NCBI GenBank assembly: GCA_025201805.1
Contig: MU619249.1
Span: 146,492-210,491 of the forward strand
Direction: 5' to 3'
Length of the DNA stretch: 64,000 nt
Source: Parasitella parasitica
Taxonomy: Eukaryota; Mucoromycota; Mucoromycetes; Mucorales; Mucoraceae
Shown here: positions 12,123 through 23,955 of the stretch, one piece after another
How positions within the stretch are numbered: the first letter of the stretch is position 1
How the letters are laid out: each line of letters opens with the position of its first letter
The notes under the pieces: generated by a model
Databases searched by the model: none
What the model was told of the DNA's origin: nothing
Seen by the model: only the letters and a program-made list of their open reading frames with translations
Position numbers and translations under genes: made by a program

Positions 12123-13419
12123 ATGATTGACCAAAAAGATATTGACAATATTTTTGTCAGCTACATTAAAGAGTATCAAGGTAAAAAACGACAATTTATC
12201 GATTCAATCTTCCTTTTGTGATACTGATACTTCAAAGATATTAATGGCACATACGTGAAAGTTTATGAAAAACCACCAACTCCTTTGGAATTTTTAAGAA
12301 ATTCAGTACAGCCTAATAGACCTGCTGTTATCAAGAGTATGTGTATTTGAAAATGCGTAGCAATTCATTTTATTTAAATTTTGGCTGAACTTTTACAAGA
12401 TGGCTTTGACCATTGGCCAGCAAGAACACGTTGGACTAACAAATACCTACGCTCAATAATGGGAGAAAATACAGTGACCGTGGCAGGTAGTTATGCAAAT
12501 TTATGTCATAATTTCAGTTGATATTCATATGTGAATACAATAGTAACACCAACTGGGTATATATGTACAACTTTTTGTTCAGCACTACAGTCTATCCGCT
12601 AAATCACTTAACAGATATGCAGATGCTGTAACATTTGACCCAATCACTAGAAAAGAATACTTTACAATGCCCTATGAAGACCATATGACATTTAGCACCT
12701 TTTTAGATTTGGTTGAAGGAAATCAGGATTCGGAGAATGCCAATTATATATCTTTGCAAAATGGAAGTTTGCCTGCAGAATATAGTGCTATTGAAAATGA
12801 TGTCGATAAAGATATAGATTGGTGTAGTGAGGCATTGGGCAAAAAACCAGACGCAGTTAATTTTTGGTTTGGAGATGATAAGAGTACTACCTCGCTGCAT
12901 AAAGATCCATATGAAAATTGCTACGCTGTGATAAGAGGACAAAAGACATTTATTTTGTATCCACCAACAGAGTATTACTGCATGCATGAATCTGTCTATC
13001 AAAATGCTATATACGAGCCCAATCCAACAACCAGAAAGCTGGAATTAAAGCCAATTGAAGGAACAACGCCCTGGATTTCTGTCAATCCTCTACATCCAGA
13101 TTTCGCCAAATTCCCTCGTTTTTCTCATGCATGCCCAATTACAGTTACATTGACGGAAGGAGAGATGCTTTATTTACCTGGTAAGATGCCTTATTATCTG
13201 TGACGTTCAGGGTTTACCCACATTTGGATAGCATTATGGTTTCATCAAGTCATGCAAAAAGGAGATGAAGGTGTCATTGCCATCAATTACTGGTACGATA
13301 TGGATTACAACAATACATTGTACTCTACCATGGCTTTGCATAGAAAGCTATTGACAGGAATCATAGAAAATAATAGAGAGTTGCTGCATAATGAAGGCAG
13401 TGAAAGCGAATTAGAATAA
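12123..13419 (+). CDS. JMJD7-like JmjC (cupin-8) oxygenase
   Basis: Six exons (12123-12180, 12238-12336, 12400-12486, 12544-12556, 12615-13180, 13232-13419) give 336 aa, the usual length for JMJD7-type Fe(II)/2-oxoglutarate oxygenases, whose human member is a lysyl hydroxylase. Visible signature: RPAVIK near the N-terminus; SLHKDPYENCYAVIRGQKTF with the HxD iron ligands; GEMLYLPALWFHQV with the distal His; INYWYDMDY at the C-terminal strand. Exon 4 is only 13 nt; it restores the VTPTGYADAV stretch in frame. The stop lies 18 bp from the stop of the convergent GNAT gene, so their 3' UTRs must overlap. Substrate in fungi is not known to me. Confidence 0.9.
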
Positions 13420-13437
13420 ATAAATGGTTCTTTTATT

Positions 13438-13968
13438 TTAAAGTTCCAAAATACAATCAATCCAAGGTTCAGGGCCGTGGACAACCTCGCTGACACCTAT
13501 CTTTTTGAATCCTACGCTTTCATAAAGGCCAACGAGATTAGGTCTACTCAATAAAGCAATGCGATTGTATTTCTTGGAAGTATTTGCTGCATTTACTTGC
13601 TTCAATTGTTCTATCCACTTCAACATGAGTTTAGTTGCGATCCCTTGTTTGCGGTGATTAGGAGAGACACAAACACTGTGCAAACAAATAGTTTTCCCTA
13701 AAGGATCGTGTTTGCTCATCGACTCGTCTGTTACCAAGTCTCCACGAGTAAGTGTAGTGCACAGAAATGCAATAACTTGCTCGTTTTCAGTCAAGTTGCG
13801 ACACACAGTAAAAAGCTCAGGACCTGATTCTGAAGCATATTTGATGCGACGTTCTAATTGTTCTTTTGAAGCCGCTTCATCTGGATGATACGATGCTTGT
13901 TCGTATTCATGAATGATGTTTAAATCACCCAAAGTAGCGGGATTGTAGGCAAGCTTCATGTATGGCAA
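13438..13968 (-). CDS. GNAT N-acetyltransferase, PAA1/AANAT-like
   Basis: Single exon, 176 aa. The acetyl-CoA binding motif A is clear as VCVSPNHRKQGIATKLM (R-x-x-G-x-A), preceded by ICLHS and followed by ALLSRPNLVGLYESVGFKKIG, the usual C-terminal strand-helix of small GNATs. The early segment HPDEAASKEQLERRIKYA matches the start of arylalkylamine/polyamine acetyltransferases such as yeast Paa1. I infer a cytosolic arylalkylamine or polyamine acetyltransferase; exact substrate uncertain. Convergent with the JmjC gene. Confidence 0.88.
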   Translation of the reverse strand: MPYMKLAYNPATLGDLNIIHEYEQASYHPDEAASKEQLERRIKYASESGPELFTVCRNLTENEQVIAFLCTTLTRGDLVTDESMSKHDPLGKTICLHSVCVSPNHRKQGIATKLMLKWIEQLKQVNAANTSKKYNRIALLSRPNLVGLYESVGFKKIGVSEVVHGPEPWIDCILEL

Positions 13969-14065
13969 AAGTGAGAAAAAGAGATGCAGAGACAGTAATT
14001 AGAACGACTGTTTAAATTTCTATCATCAATTGCAGTTTTAGATTTGAAGTTTATTTTATTTAGTT

Positions 14066-17000
14066 TCAAGATGTGACTGAATGGTATGAATTTGTTGAGG
14101 TGGCAGCAGGAGAGGGATTCCTATGCATACTTGCCACATCACTGTTATTGGTATCAAAATTCAATTGTGATCTTTGGCTAAATGAAATGACGGATTGATT
14201 ATCGCTGTTATCTACATGTAGTAAGCTTAGTGAAGATGGATAGTTGAGACTACTCCATCTTGGTAATGATATCGGTTGGTGTTGATTCTTAATTCTACTG
14301 ACATGGAGTGCAGATCTAGTGAAACAGATGTTGGCATAAATTATATCATTTCTAAATGGGACATTATACTGTACATTTCTTTTCTATTATACATTGAAAG
14401 CACCTTCTTCCTGAGCTTTTCTCCACTGTACTTTTTAGGAAGCTGATCTTTTGTAACCAGCACAATTGTATCTATCAAAAGAGAGTGCTTTTCTAATATG
14501 GAACTCACAATCACTGGTATTGCTCCCAGAAAAGACGTAGTGGATGGCCTAATAGCTGCCACTATTATGATTTCCTTGCTATCCACTTGAATAGCATAGC
14601 TACATCCCAAGAAATTAACACATGCGGCAAGATACTAATCGGCAGTCCTTACCATCCTTCTCCTAGAACATCTGCATGGCAGTTCTCTACAGTCTCTTCA
14701 ATGTCAACTGCAAAATGAAGCAAGCCCTTTGACGTAATAATTTCATCAATATGACCAAGAACATAGAGACATTGTCCCTCTTCACCTGGTGCCTGCGCCC
14801 CCATAGCCTTTCTTGTCACATTCCAAAGAAATCCAACATCACCAGTACGCATATATTTGATACGGGGATCAGTGCCTTGAATGGTTGCCTCGAATATGTT
14901 TGTATAATCGATAGAAGAATTATAAACCCCTTTGACATTGCTGTCAGACGAGACCCAGATTTCTCCCATGACATGGCTTGGACAGAGACACAGGGTTTCA
15001 GGGTTGACAATGGCTATCATTGTATTTGTGGGTACAATACCCGAATCTTGCAAAAGTACGCCATAAGAACTTTCATCTCCCTTAGCCAAGGGTCGAATGA
15101 TGCCTTGCCTCAGCCATTCGAAGTCAGCAATCAGTGAAATTGGCTCCAGCAGCATGAATGAGCGGGTTGTGATCATTGGATTGTAGGGATGACTGTACAC
15201 GGTATTGATCGCCTCTCTTTCAACTCTACTCAAAGAAAGGTAGCGTGAAATTTTTTCATAAAATTTCGGCTTTGTTCTACTGGAGACCGACAGCATGATG
15301 TTCTGAGTATTTTGCAATGAGATTCGTCGTTGTTCGTTGGGCGGGATTCTGTTCATGGCGAAATCAAACAACATGTAGTTTGTGCAAATGGTGGGACATT
15401 TGTTTCTTGCGACCAATTCGAAATAAGTTGTGGGTGAGCTTTTAAATTCCACTGTAGGCATCAGGATGGTTGTGCAACCCACATATACACCGCAGAATGC
15501 TGCATAAAGTACGCCCAGCCCCTCGAATGCACTTAATCCTGTTACTATCAGCGGTTTCTGGAACTTGATTTGACAGGTCAGTTTTTGGGATCTGCATTGA
15601 GCCACAATAGTGTCATGACTGTAAGAAATGTATTGATGAGTAACATGTTCATAGTCACTTGTTTCCAATTGACTAATAAGAATAAAGGCAGGCCGCTTTT
15701 TATCAGTAGTCCATTCAGATTTAACCGAGAATCCACTTTCTGGTCCAAGCATCTTATTGAAACGGGGCGCCTTGTCAATATTGATGTGATCAGGCAACTT
15801 TTTCATTCCAATCAGCTTTCCAGTCCGTGTTGTTGAGATTTTGATAGACTGCAGCACATTTTTGTTGCGCAATATATCTTCAGACTGAGAGTTTACAATG
15901 ACGTGCTGAATGTTAAGATCATGAATCGTGCGCACCATGATATTAATGTCCTCTTGAAGACGTTTTTGCGAGGGCTGCGTCAATTCGGGCGGCGGACAGA
16001 GAGCTGGAATCAAGCCCAAGACAAAGCAAGCGTAAAGGACCCGCACAAAATCAGGTCCAAAATGCAATAAAACCAAAACTCTTGTACCTGCTTTCAAGAG
16101 GCCCTTTTTTAAAAAATAGTTCGCAATGGTAGCGACCTGATTATTGAATTTCCTCCACGAGAAAGGCTTTGTGCCGCTTTGATTGACTACAGCAAATGCA
16201 TTCTCTTCCGGGAATAGTGATGTACGCCACAGCATGATATCAACTAGGTTGGTGAATCGCGATAGATCATAGCCCGAGCGTTCGTCAGTGGCAACTTTGA
16301 CTATTTCTACTCCAGAATGCTGAGGCTGTGGTCGAGACGATATCAACTTTAGTGTTAATGCTCTTTCATAGGACAACGGGATCGTTTTCCAAACAGAAAT
16401 GTCTTGGTTGTCAGACAAAGACCCAGCCTCGCTGAATACAGTTCGATCTACATCCACTTTCAGATATTTAATCGGCAGTTGTCCTGATAAAAACCGACGT
16501 TTTGCGATTAAATGATGAATATACTGATTGCCATCTTTGAGGTAACGTGGAAGCTGTCCTTTGTTCACACTGATAACTGTATAAAGTCGAAGCCCATGGT
16601 ATGCTTGTACCACGTTAGTGGCATTTTCTACCAAATTACTCAATTCTTGGTCCATCAAGTTTGATTCAATCACCAATACAGGTAAATATTGACCATTGAC
16701 TTGAATGTCAAAAATAACACTATGTACATATAACGTATGTCCGTTAAGTTGATAATATAAACAAATAATTTATACACATACCACGAATCTACACGAGTTT
16801 TTCTCGTAATTGTGTTAATAACATCTGTGCTGATATGTGTTTCTTCAACACCCAACTCATTTCCTAGTCTTTGCTGTCGCACACAATCTTCATAAGCGCC
16901 CAAAACAACCAATCTTCCACCTATCATGGTACCCAATAAACCTGTTCTAAGGAATTCCTGGCCATATTTCTCAGGATACAATGAATCTGCAGGTACAACT

Positions 17001-18936
17001 ACAGGAGTGGCGTGATAAACAGCATCTGTCAACGCAGGAATCCCCCAGAATCCATCAGCCAACGAAGGTGCATCGATCCATATCTCGCCAATAGTATCAG
17101 AAGGGCAGAAAAGATGTGTTTCTGGATCAATAATGGCCACGCTCGAGTTGGGAAATGGAAACCCATGAGAGCCGACTTTTAAACACCCAGCCTCATCTCC
17201 ATCAGTGATTCCTGCTGATGTATTTGTAGCCAACACCACTACCTTTCTTCTGCGCAACGCATCAGCGTCTAAAACACATTCCCACACTTCCCTTGATCTT
17301 CCAGAGGCATATGTGCCTTTCGACTTAGAAGCAATTGTATCGTCCTGCTGTCCGACCTCTTCTAATTTGCCTGGTCCAAGATAATCCCTGAAGCTAACAA
17401 TAGCGCCAGCATGTTCTGGTAAAGAGAGAATAGGCGTCACAGTTTCAAGAGGGTCTTGCGCCATTGTTTTGCCCAGTGGTTTAAGCAATTTGTTGGCAAT
17501 GTATTCGTTTGTGTCTGGTTTCACAACCAAAGTGTCAATGAATAGAATTCGGAGCGACGATAAATTAGGCACCGTCTTTTTGCTGTAGTTGTTCACTTCT
17601 CGAGGGTTTTTCTGATAGTATTTCGCAGCATAAAACATGCCCGGATATCCTGCTAGGGCAATTGTCACTAAAGAGGTCAATGTCAATATTTCAAATATCC
17701 ACTTTCGGTAACTAGGAAAGAAACATATACCTTTGTATTTCGACACGACATAGATCCATACTGCTGGAGTTTCCATAACGTTAGCGCTTGCAAAAATAGT
17801 GTGGCTCCCGCTGTAGATGGAGCCCATTACTGAAATACTTAGACCTAATTGTTGACGAGATTCCAGATAAGTCAGAAGTGTGTCTGAACCTTGTGTATCC
17901 CAGTTTGGAAGAATGGAAATAGTGTTGTCTTGGGCCGTAAAAACTACCGTCTCGGTAGTCGCTGCAATGTATGAATGGCAACTGCTCATGATAGCTTGAT
18001 GCGATACAGCTACGCCTTTCAGTTCGCCATTAATCGATTTTGTGAATTCAATATATGCTAATGGTGTTGAGCGCAATGCAGTGTACCTTCCCGACTTGAT
18101 TTGATGAACATAAAGTGACCCAAAGTCGTTCGTAGGCCACCAATCGACGTTTTTTGGAAAATCAAGGTTTCTTAGCTTCATGGTCTTGGTCAGTGTCCTG
18201 AGATTGTTGTCCGTTGTCAACACAAGACGCGCATTTGATACACGCAGAATAAACCACAGTTCAGACAGCTCCTCAGTAGCATTGATAGGCACAGCTACTA
18301 AGCCAGCAATAAAGCATCCTAGCATGGCCACAATGAAATCAATCGTCTCAGTCTTGCGATAAACCAGTGCAACGCAGCTCCCCACTTCCAACGCCGACTT
18401 GTCTCGAATTACCATGGCTACTTTCTCTGCACGAGCTCCAAGCTTTTCCCAGGTTACGCTTGAGGATTCTTTACCTTTGTCGTCAACTTGAGTGAATGCT
18501 GGGATTATTCTGCCCTGTCTATCAGAAGCACGGTAGCGTAGTAACTCGGCAATTGAGTAAAATAAACTGGGGTCTTGTTTGTCTTGCACATCAATTACTT
18601 TAAAAGGTATATCTCGAGGTAGAGAAGGCTGCATTTGGCGCCCTGCAAGTTCTTCCAAAGCATTTGCATCGTCAGCAACAATGCGGGGCACGGGTAAGGG
18701 TTCGACGCTATGAAATGCCTTGGTCATGGTGGTGTTGCCATATTTACTGTGGTTTATTTTTCGTGGTAAACTGGTGGTTGGTAAAGACAGATCAGTGAAC
18801 GATTGACTTGAGGGTAAATGCAGCTGACCGAGGGCTGTGCCACCAGAAGAAGCAGAGAATCGAGTAGGATCGGCATTCAAAGATGTAATGGATGGTGCCT
18901 TCTTTAATGAACCTGTATTTTGGAAATCATCGTCGA
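14066..18936 (-). CDS. DIP2/CPS1-like protein, tandem AMP-binding domains (C-terminal part)
   Basis: At least five exons (18936-17731, 17667-16782, 16719-14653, 14599-14375, 14315-14066) encode about 1,540 aa. Two adenylate-forming (acyl-CoA synthetase-like) domains lie in tandem, as in animal DIP2 and fungal CPS1: first domain with AELLRYRASDRQG, EVGSCVALVYRKTE and LAGYPGMFYAAKYYQKNPREVN; second with LFPEENAFAVVNQSG, AGTRVLVLLHFGPDFV and TGDVGFLW. The tail ISALHVSRIKNQHQP follows RKE across an intron and is DIP2-like. The phosphate-loop segments are degenerate. One 63-nt intron (17668-17730) has no stop and could be misread as coding. The 5' end opens at a 3' splice site near 18937, so an upstream exon is required; the DMAP1-binding exon at 19439-20434 is the likely source. 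Confidence 0.85.
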
Positions 18937-19044
18937 CTATTTGAGAAAAATGAGCTAGTTAGCTTCATCCAGTACAAAATTAAGCATTCTGATAAATGTA
19001 ACATCAATAATAATACTACAGGCTTCAGCATTGATGTCATAAAA

Positions 19045-19069
19045 GCAGCAGCAGCAGCAGCAGCAGCAG
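19045..19069. repeat. (AGC)n microsatellite
   Basis: About eight AGC/CAG triplets between the two parts of the DIP2-like locus, probably intronic. No coding role can be shown. Confidence 0.8.
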
Positions 19070-19438
19070 TGGAGACTCTTTGAAACGTATCATTGAAAAA
19101 ATATAATTAGATCACGCTAAACCTTTATTCGAGAAGAAGGAGGGAAAAGAAGTGAAGTTGCTGGATGACAGTAGACATAGAAAAACAAAAAAAAAATGCT
19201 GCAGTAACAGAGTATATAAACCAATAAAGAAATATGTATATTTGTAAAAAGATAGTGGGGATTCTACTTACAAAAAAGAACGAACTATTTCAAAGAAAAT
19301 AAAAAATAAAATTGTCCTTCTTGGTGGGGTTTTCTTCTTTTTTTACTGTTGCCCTTATCGCTATTTTGTTTCAATTTTTTTTTTACAGGAAAAAAAACAC
19401 ACTGCTGCTTAACGTGCTTAATGACGATGCATTTGCTG

Positions 19439-20060
19439 CTATTGTCTTTGTTGCTGGTCATATTGCTTCACCATATTATTATTATTATTCATGTTACCAG
19501 ACGGTGATCTATTCACGCCCACACCTGCCCCCGGATTACTATAATAATTACCATGCTGTTGCTGCTGTAATTGCGGTTGAGGCGGCAGTTGGCCATTGTA
19601 ATGTGGCCGAGGTCTATATGCACCATTAGGTCGGGGTTGTGGTCTAGGAGATGTTGTAGTTGGTCTCTGCCCGTAGAATGTATTGGGACCAGGGCGCATC
19701 ATCTGGGGTTGTTGTTGAGGATAATTGTTATGGACTACATAAGGTCTATTATTTGGAAGCGGAGATCCCATGCTTGTATTGCCATAGTAAGGTCCAGCAT
19801 TACTACCATGGATAATTCCTCCACCTGGTCTAAACTGATATTGCATTGGCCTCATCTGTTGCTGTTGTTGAGGGTTAATGTATTGGGTACCAGCAGGAGG
19901 TTGATATGTGTGTTGCTGTTGCTGTGGCCATGGTCGTGGCTGTGGTTGTAGTTGCTGATATTGTTGGTGTTGGTGTTGGTGTTGGTGTTGGTGTTGAGGT
20001 TGAGGTTGCTGAAGCTGATAGTACTGCTGTTGCTGTTGTTGCTGCTGGTGCGACTGCAGA

Positions 20061-20091
<31 letters not shown>

Positions 20092-20434
20092 TTTGCTGCT
20101 GTTGTTGCTGTTGCATTTGGCGATGATTTTCTTCCATGTGATTCACAGCTTCGACTGTACGCGTTGGAGAATGCGTAGGAGATGGCAGGAAATCCAAAAA
20201 ATCAACTACATCAGCAGCACTTGGCTCAGGACCTAATTCTGCCAGTATCTCTGTCTCACTTTTTTGATTTGTAGGCGATATTGGCGAACCAGGATTCGAA
20301 ACATCTGCTAACAAACTGGCCTTTTTTTTTTCAAATCCCTTTAGTGTAATATCACCATCTTCCAACTCCAACTCTAGGTCTCTTAGTTTTTCCAGGATAT
20401 CGTCTGGTAAATCTTGGGCATTATCTGATTCCAT
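19439..20434 (-). CDS. DMAP1-binding domain plus polyQ region; probable first exon of the DIP2-like gene
   Basis: The frame is 331 aa. Residues 6-45 (DLPDDILEKLRDLELELEDG, then DITLKGFEKKKASLL) are a DMAP1-binding domain, the N-terminal domain of DIP2 proteins. A Ser/Pro linker follows, then a long Gln-rich and His/Pro/Asn/Tyr-rich tract. Finding this domain directly upstream and on the same strand as a DIP2-type AMP-binding protein that lacks its start argues for a single gene. The junction across 18937-19438 is not resolved: one 60-nt GT-AG intron at the end of this frame leads to a short Ser-rich continuation. A stand-alone DMAP1-domain gene remains possible, since a minus-strand AATAAA occurs near 19120. 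Confidence 0.7.
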
Positions 20435-22711
20435 TTTGTTGCCGTTTTATAATAATAATAATAACAATAATAATAATAAAAAGATAGAGAAAGAAAGAAA
20501 AAGAATATAATGAGAAAAAGAGATTAAGGAGAAGATCGGGGGTCTTTGTTATTTTGAGTTTTGGGTGAAAGGGGAAAGAAAAAAGTTTTGCTTTTTTAAA
20601 ATTGGGGAGATATATATTTATCTTTTGAGGCAACCGTAGCTGAGTGGTTTGAAACGCAGTAGGCGAAAGATATGTAAGATGGCTCGTGTATTTCTCTGTC
20701 TAGTGTAGCACAATGCACAACTTTAATATCACTTTGTGAATCAAAAAACATGTAAAGACTACTACAGAAACAAATGGGATCCCTTGATTTATTGTCAATC
20801 CTACTCTATATTCAATCCTTCTTTCTTCTTGAGAACTATCGTTATCATATATAGCAACCCGTTTAGTATGATATCATTTGGCAACTCCTGGGCACGCTTG
20901 GTTTGGTGTACTCTCAAGTTTGAGGTTAAAAATCACATTGGACAAAGTCTTATCGTACAAATAATGGTCAATTCATGTCATTAAGATGTTTATTTTTAAA
21001 GAGTGGCGTACATCAGCTAACCTCATGGTTTATGTGTGACAAAGAGTCCTTTATTTTTCTCTCGTAGCACTTAACTGGTTACATATATACTCTCTTTTCA
21101 ATAATTTATCCAAACTATATGCAACAAATTCAGGAACAGGGTTGCAACAAAAGATTCAGGTACCGGCTTGAGATGCACATTTGGCTATTGCAAATGTATA
21201 GATGGATTGCTCTTTTTGTTATTTATACTATCCGTTTCATGTTGACCATATATACCTGTTGGATTGCTTAACTAGGTCTTACCTTTACGTGGTATGCTAT
21301 GGTAATTTTTACCATAAATAGGTTCAACTCCATAAAGCTCCGAACAAAGGTATTACTATAATGTCATAGATCAAATTTGGAAACAATCCAAAAATAGCAA
21401 AAATATGGGCGCCCTGATGTTGTTTTTCGAGCCCATTTCTTCATTGTTGTTGTGAAATTGAAGTACATTGTACGCATTACAGCCTCGGTTAAATTTGTGA
21501 ATTTTAATGCAGCTCTTTTGGGCTCAATGTGTACGCAATCCCTCCTTGAATATAATCTAGACACGTGTAGTCGAACGGCAACACTCGTTGGAAAACAAAT
21601 ACAGTATTTAATGCTGATGGCACAATTCGGCTACGCGGTTTTTATGATATTGGAGTTATCTTATTAGAGATGGCAGGTTACCTTAGAACAAGGACGCGAG
21701 AAAAATCTGCTTCGAAAACAGCAAAGGTATGCTCGCTCTTTTCGCCATGCTCAAAAGTACATCAATCACTTTAACCGTGCTACACCTGAGGCTTTTCGAA
21801 ATCTTAAGCTTTAGGCTAGCGGTAAGATAACAAGCAAAAAGGAAGAACACAATAAAAGAAAAATAAAATAACTAACCAAACCCTTAGTATAGATGAGCAC
21901 ATTCATCTTTGGTCAGTTCAGTATGCCAGCAATGGCATCTATAAGTTTACTCTTTGGGACAAAGTTAAAGTAACAGAAGACAGATAGCATGTCCAACAAT
22001 CATCAGTCTCGCGGCTAGACTTTTGTTTTTAATGTGAAGGTAATACTTTTCCAGTTGTTTGAGCTATATAAAAATTCTTGTATGAACAGCTATATAGGGT
22101 TGTTTAACAAAGACTGTTGCTATGTTACAAAACTTCAACGTGAGAATGAGGAAACAGCGGCGTCAGCAGCCAGGAAGTTCTACTTTCTGACATTATTTGT
22201 CCGTTTGACTTACAATACCCATGAAAAGGGTTTTGGAGCGCAAAAAATTGAATGATATATATAAATATGTCTAATCTATAATTTCCAAAAAGAATGTCAG
22301 CGTATTTAACATTGAGTTGTATTAACAGCTTATTACTGTGTAGTGTACTGAGCTTGGCTTTATTCATGTCAATTGTAATTTCCTCCAGATTCAAAACAAA
22401 CTAAATTATTCAATGTACCAAAATCAAGCTCATAGTTATCAACTTCCATCTCACATTATGCTCTTAGCAAATGTTCAGTTTCTGGGCTTTACTTAATTTA
22501 GTCCATTAAGTAAGAAGTTTCAAGAAAAAAGAAAACGTCTAAAAACTTGAGTCCTAATATTTAAAGTATGATCTAAATGTAACTTAGTTATCCATAAATG
22601 TGTATATTCGGTTCCTATTTTTTTCGCAATATTTATTGATGTAATAGTAGAACAACTTCTGGTTGGGCTCGCTATATATGCATCACTGTCAAATTATCAT
22701 CTCAATGTGCA
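20435..22711. other. Intergenic block with a decayed ORF
   Basis: Contains the minus-strand leader of the DMAP1-binding exon (TAA/ATT triplet-rich, 20450-20480). A tRNA-like A-box occurs near 20640 without a matching B-box. A broken ORF relic lies at about 21604-21987. Nothing else is supported. Confidence 0.6.
21604..21987 (+). pseudogene. Decayed copy of a multi-copy Mucoromycota ORF
   Basis: Plus-strand pieces in shifting frames read like coding sequence: VFNADGTIRLRGFYDIGVIL then LEMAGYLRTRTREKSA from 21604; AMLKSTSITLTVLHLRLFEI near 21748; and DEHIHLWSVQYASNGIYKF from 21892 to a stop at 21987. Order and motifs (FNADG...LLE, AMLK, HLWS...NGIY) resemble a repetitive hypothetical ORF family I recognise from mucoralean genomes, from memory only. 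Between the second and third pieces lies a well-formed intron signature (GTAAGA, ACTAAC, TTAG). No frame joins the pieces without stops, so I call it a pseudogene. Confidence 0.5.
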
Positions 22712-23867
22712 TTATTGTTTAATTTTTCTAGCACCAAAAATAGCTGTGCCAACTCTGACATTGTTTGATCCATCTTTCAAAGCTTCTTGATAATCACCAG
22801 ACATACCAAAGCTCGCTTCAAATATATCAAGATTTAACTTTGACTTAATGTCCTGTCTAAGCTCGACAATTTTCTAACATAAAAAAGGGGGGGGGGGGTT
22901 ATGAGTTATTCTTTTGTTTCGTATCTACAACATTTCGTACCTCGAAATCAGGGTTGTTGGCAGCATCACGATCTCTCATACCAATAGTCATTAGCCCGTA
23001 TAATTCCAAATCTGGGCAGTTTTCCTTGATGTGTTTACAAACGTCCAGAGCATCGGTGGGTTCAACACCGCTTTTAGCTAAATATATTTGTCAAATCCTC
23101 AGTATTATTGTTGCCTCTCGGTTTCGCCAAGTTTTACCTTCTTCTCCACTTGTGTTGACTTGAACATATATTTTCAATTTGTTTTCACGCTTGGCGTCGG
23201 AACAAGCTTTGTTTAATTTATTTGCCAACTTTATACTATCGACAGTTTCCACAATAAACAAGTTAGGAATTCCTAAAACGGTAACATTTAAGCAAAAAAG
23301 GACCAGAATAATTAAATCCCTCAGACTAACCAGCAACATCTTTACATTTGTTTGATTGAAGATGTCCGATAAAATGCCAATCAATCGACGAAGGTAGCTG
23401 ATTTAATACGCACTTGATTAATTGAATTGCTGATAAAGGAGCTTCTTTAAGTTACCTTTTGGCTTTTTTCTACCAATTCTTGAACCTATACATCAGCCCA
23501 TTACCAACATGTAGTTTACTTGAAAATCAAGAATAGTTACATAGTTTTCTCCAAAATGTGTTTGACCAGTTTCCATGGCGTACTCAATATCTTCTGCGGG
23601 TTTGTACTTACTAACAGCAACTAAGCGAGCCTTAAAAAAAAGCCAGTTACTAACATTGATTCGTATCAAGTTCATGTAACTTACAGCGTTGGAACCCTTA
23701 AGCTGGTCAACTATTTCTCTAACTTCGCTTAGATTGTTTATAATTTCCTGCTTACGGCCAGCAGCAGAGATGGTAGTGGACATTTGTTGTATTATATTTG
23801 ATTTGCGATAGACCAAATGTGGTGAATAATAAAACAATCTCTTCGACGAAATACGAGACAAAAGCAT
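22712..23867 (-). CDS. Pyridoxal-phosphate homeostasis protein (YggS/PROSC/PLPBP family)
   Basis: Small PLP-binding alanine-racemase-fold protein that buffers vitamin B6 cofactor. About seven exons, including a 30-nt exon (23456-23485) encoding VQELVEKSQK. Family blocks in order: ARLVAVSKYKPAEDIEYA (the Lys after AVS is the PLP Schiff-base residue), THFGENYVQELVEKSQ, IDWHFIGHLQSNKCKDVA, VETVDSIKLANKLN, VQVNTSGEEGKSG, YGLMTIGMRD, and near the C-terminus FEASFGMSGDYQEALKDGSN then VRVGTAIFGAR. The N-terminus MLLSRISSKRLFYYSPHLVY could be a mitochondrial presequence; an internal Met at 23783 would give a cytosolic form. Its start is 88 bp from the stop of the TBC gene on the same strand. Confidence 0.92.
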
Positions 23868-23955
23868 AAAAACGAAAAATCAAAACCAACAAAAAACACC
23901 CTGACATAACACAAAGCTTGTCACCAATATTCTTATTCACCAAACGCAAATTTAT

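Noticed and set aside
19906-20236. Plus-strand frames rich in Leu, Val or Ala opposite the polyQ region
   Set aside because: Shadows of the CAG/CAA repeats on the coding strand.
20637-20700. tRNA-like sequence with an A-box (TAGCTGAGTGG) near 20647
   Set aside because: No matching B-box (GGTTCGAATCC type), anticodon stem or closing acceptor stem follows within 100 bases. At most a tRNA-derived fragment.
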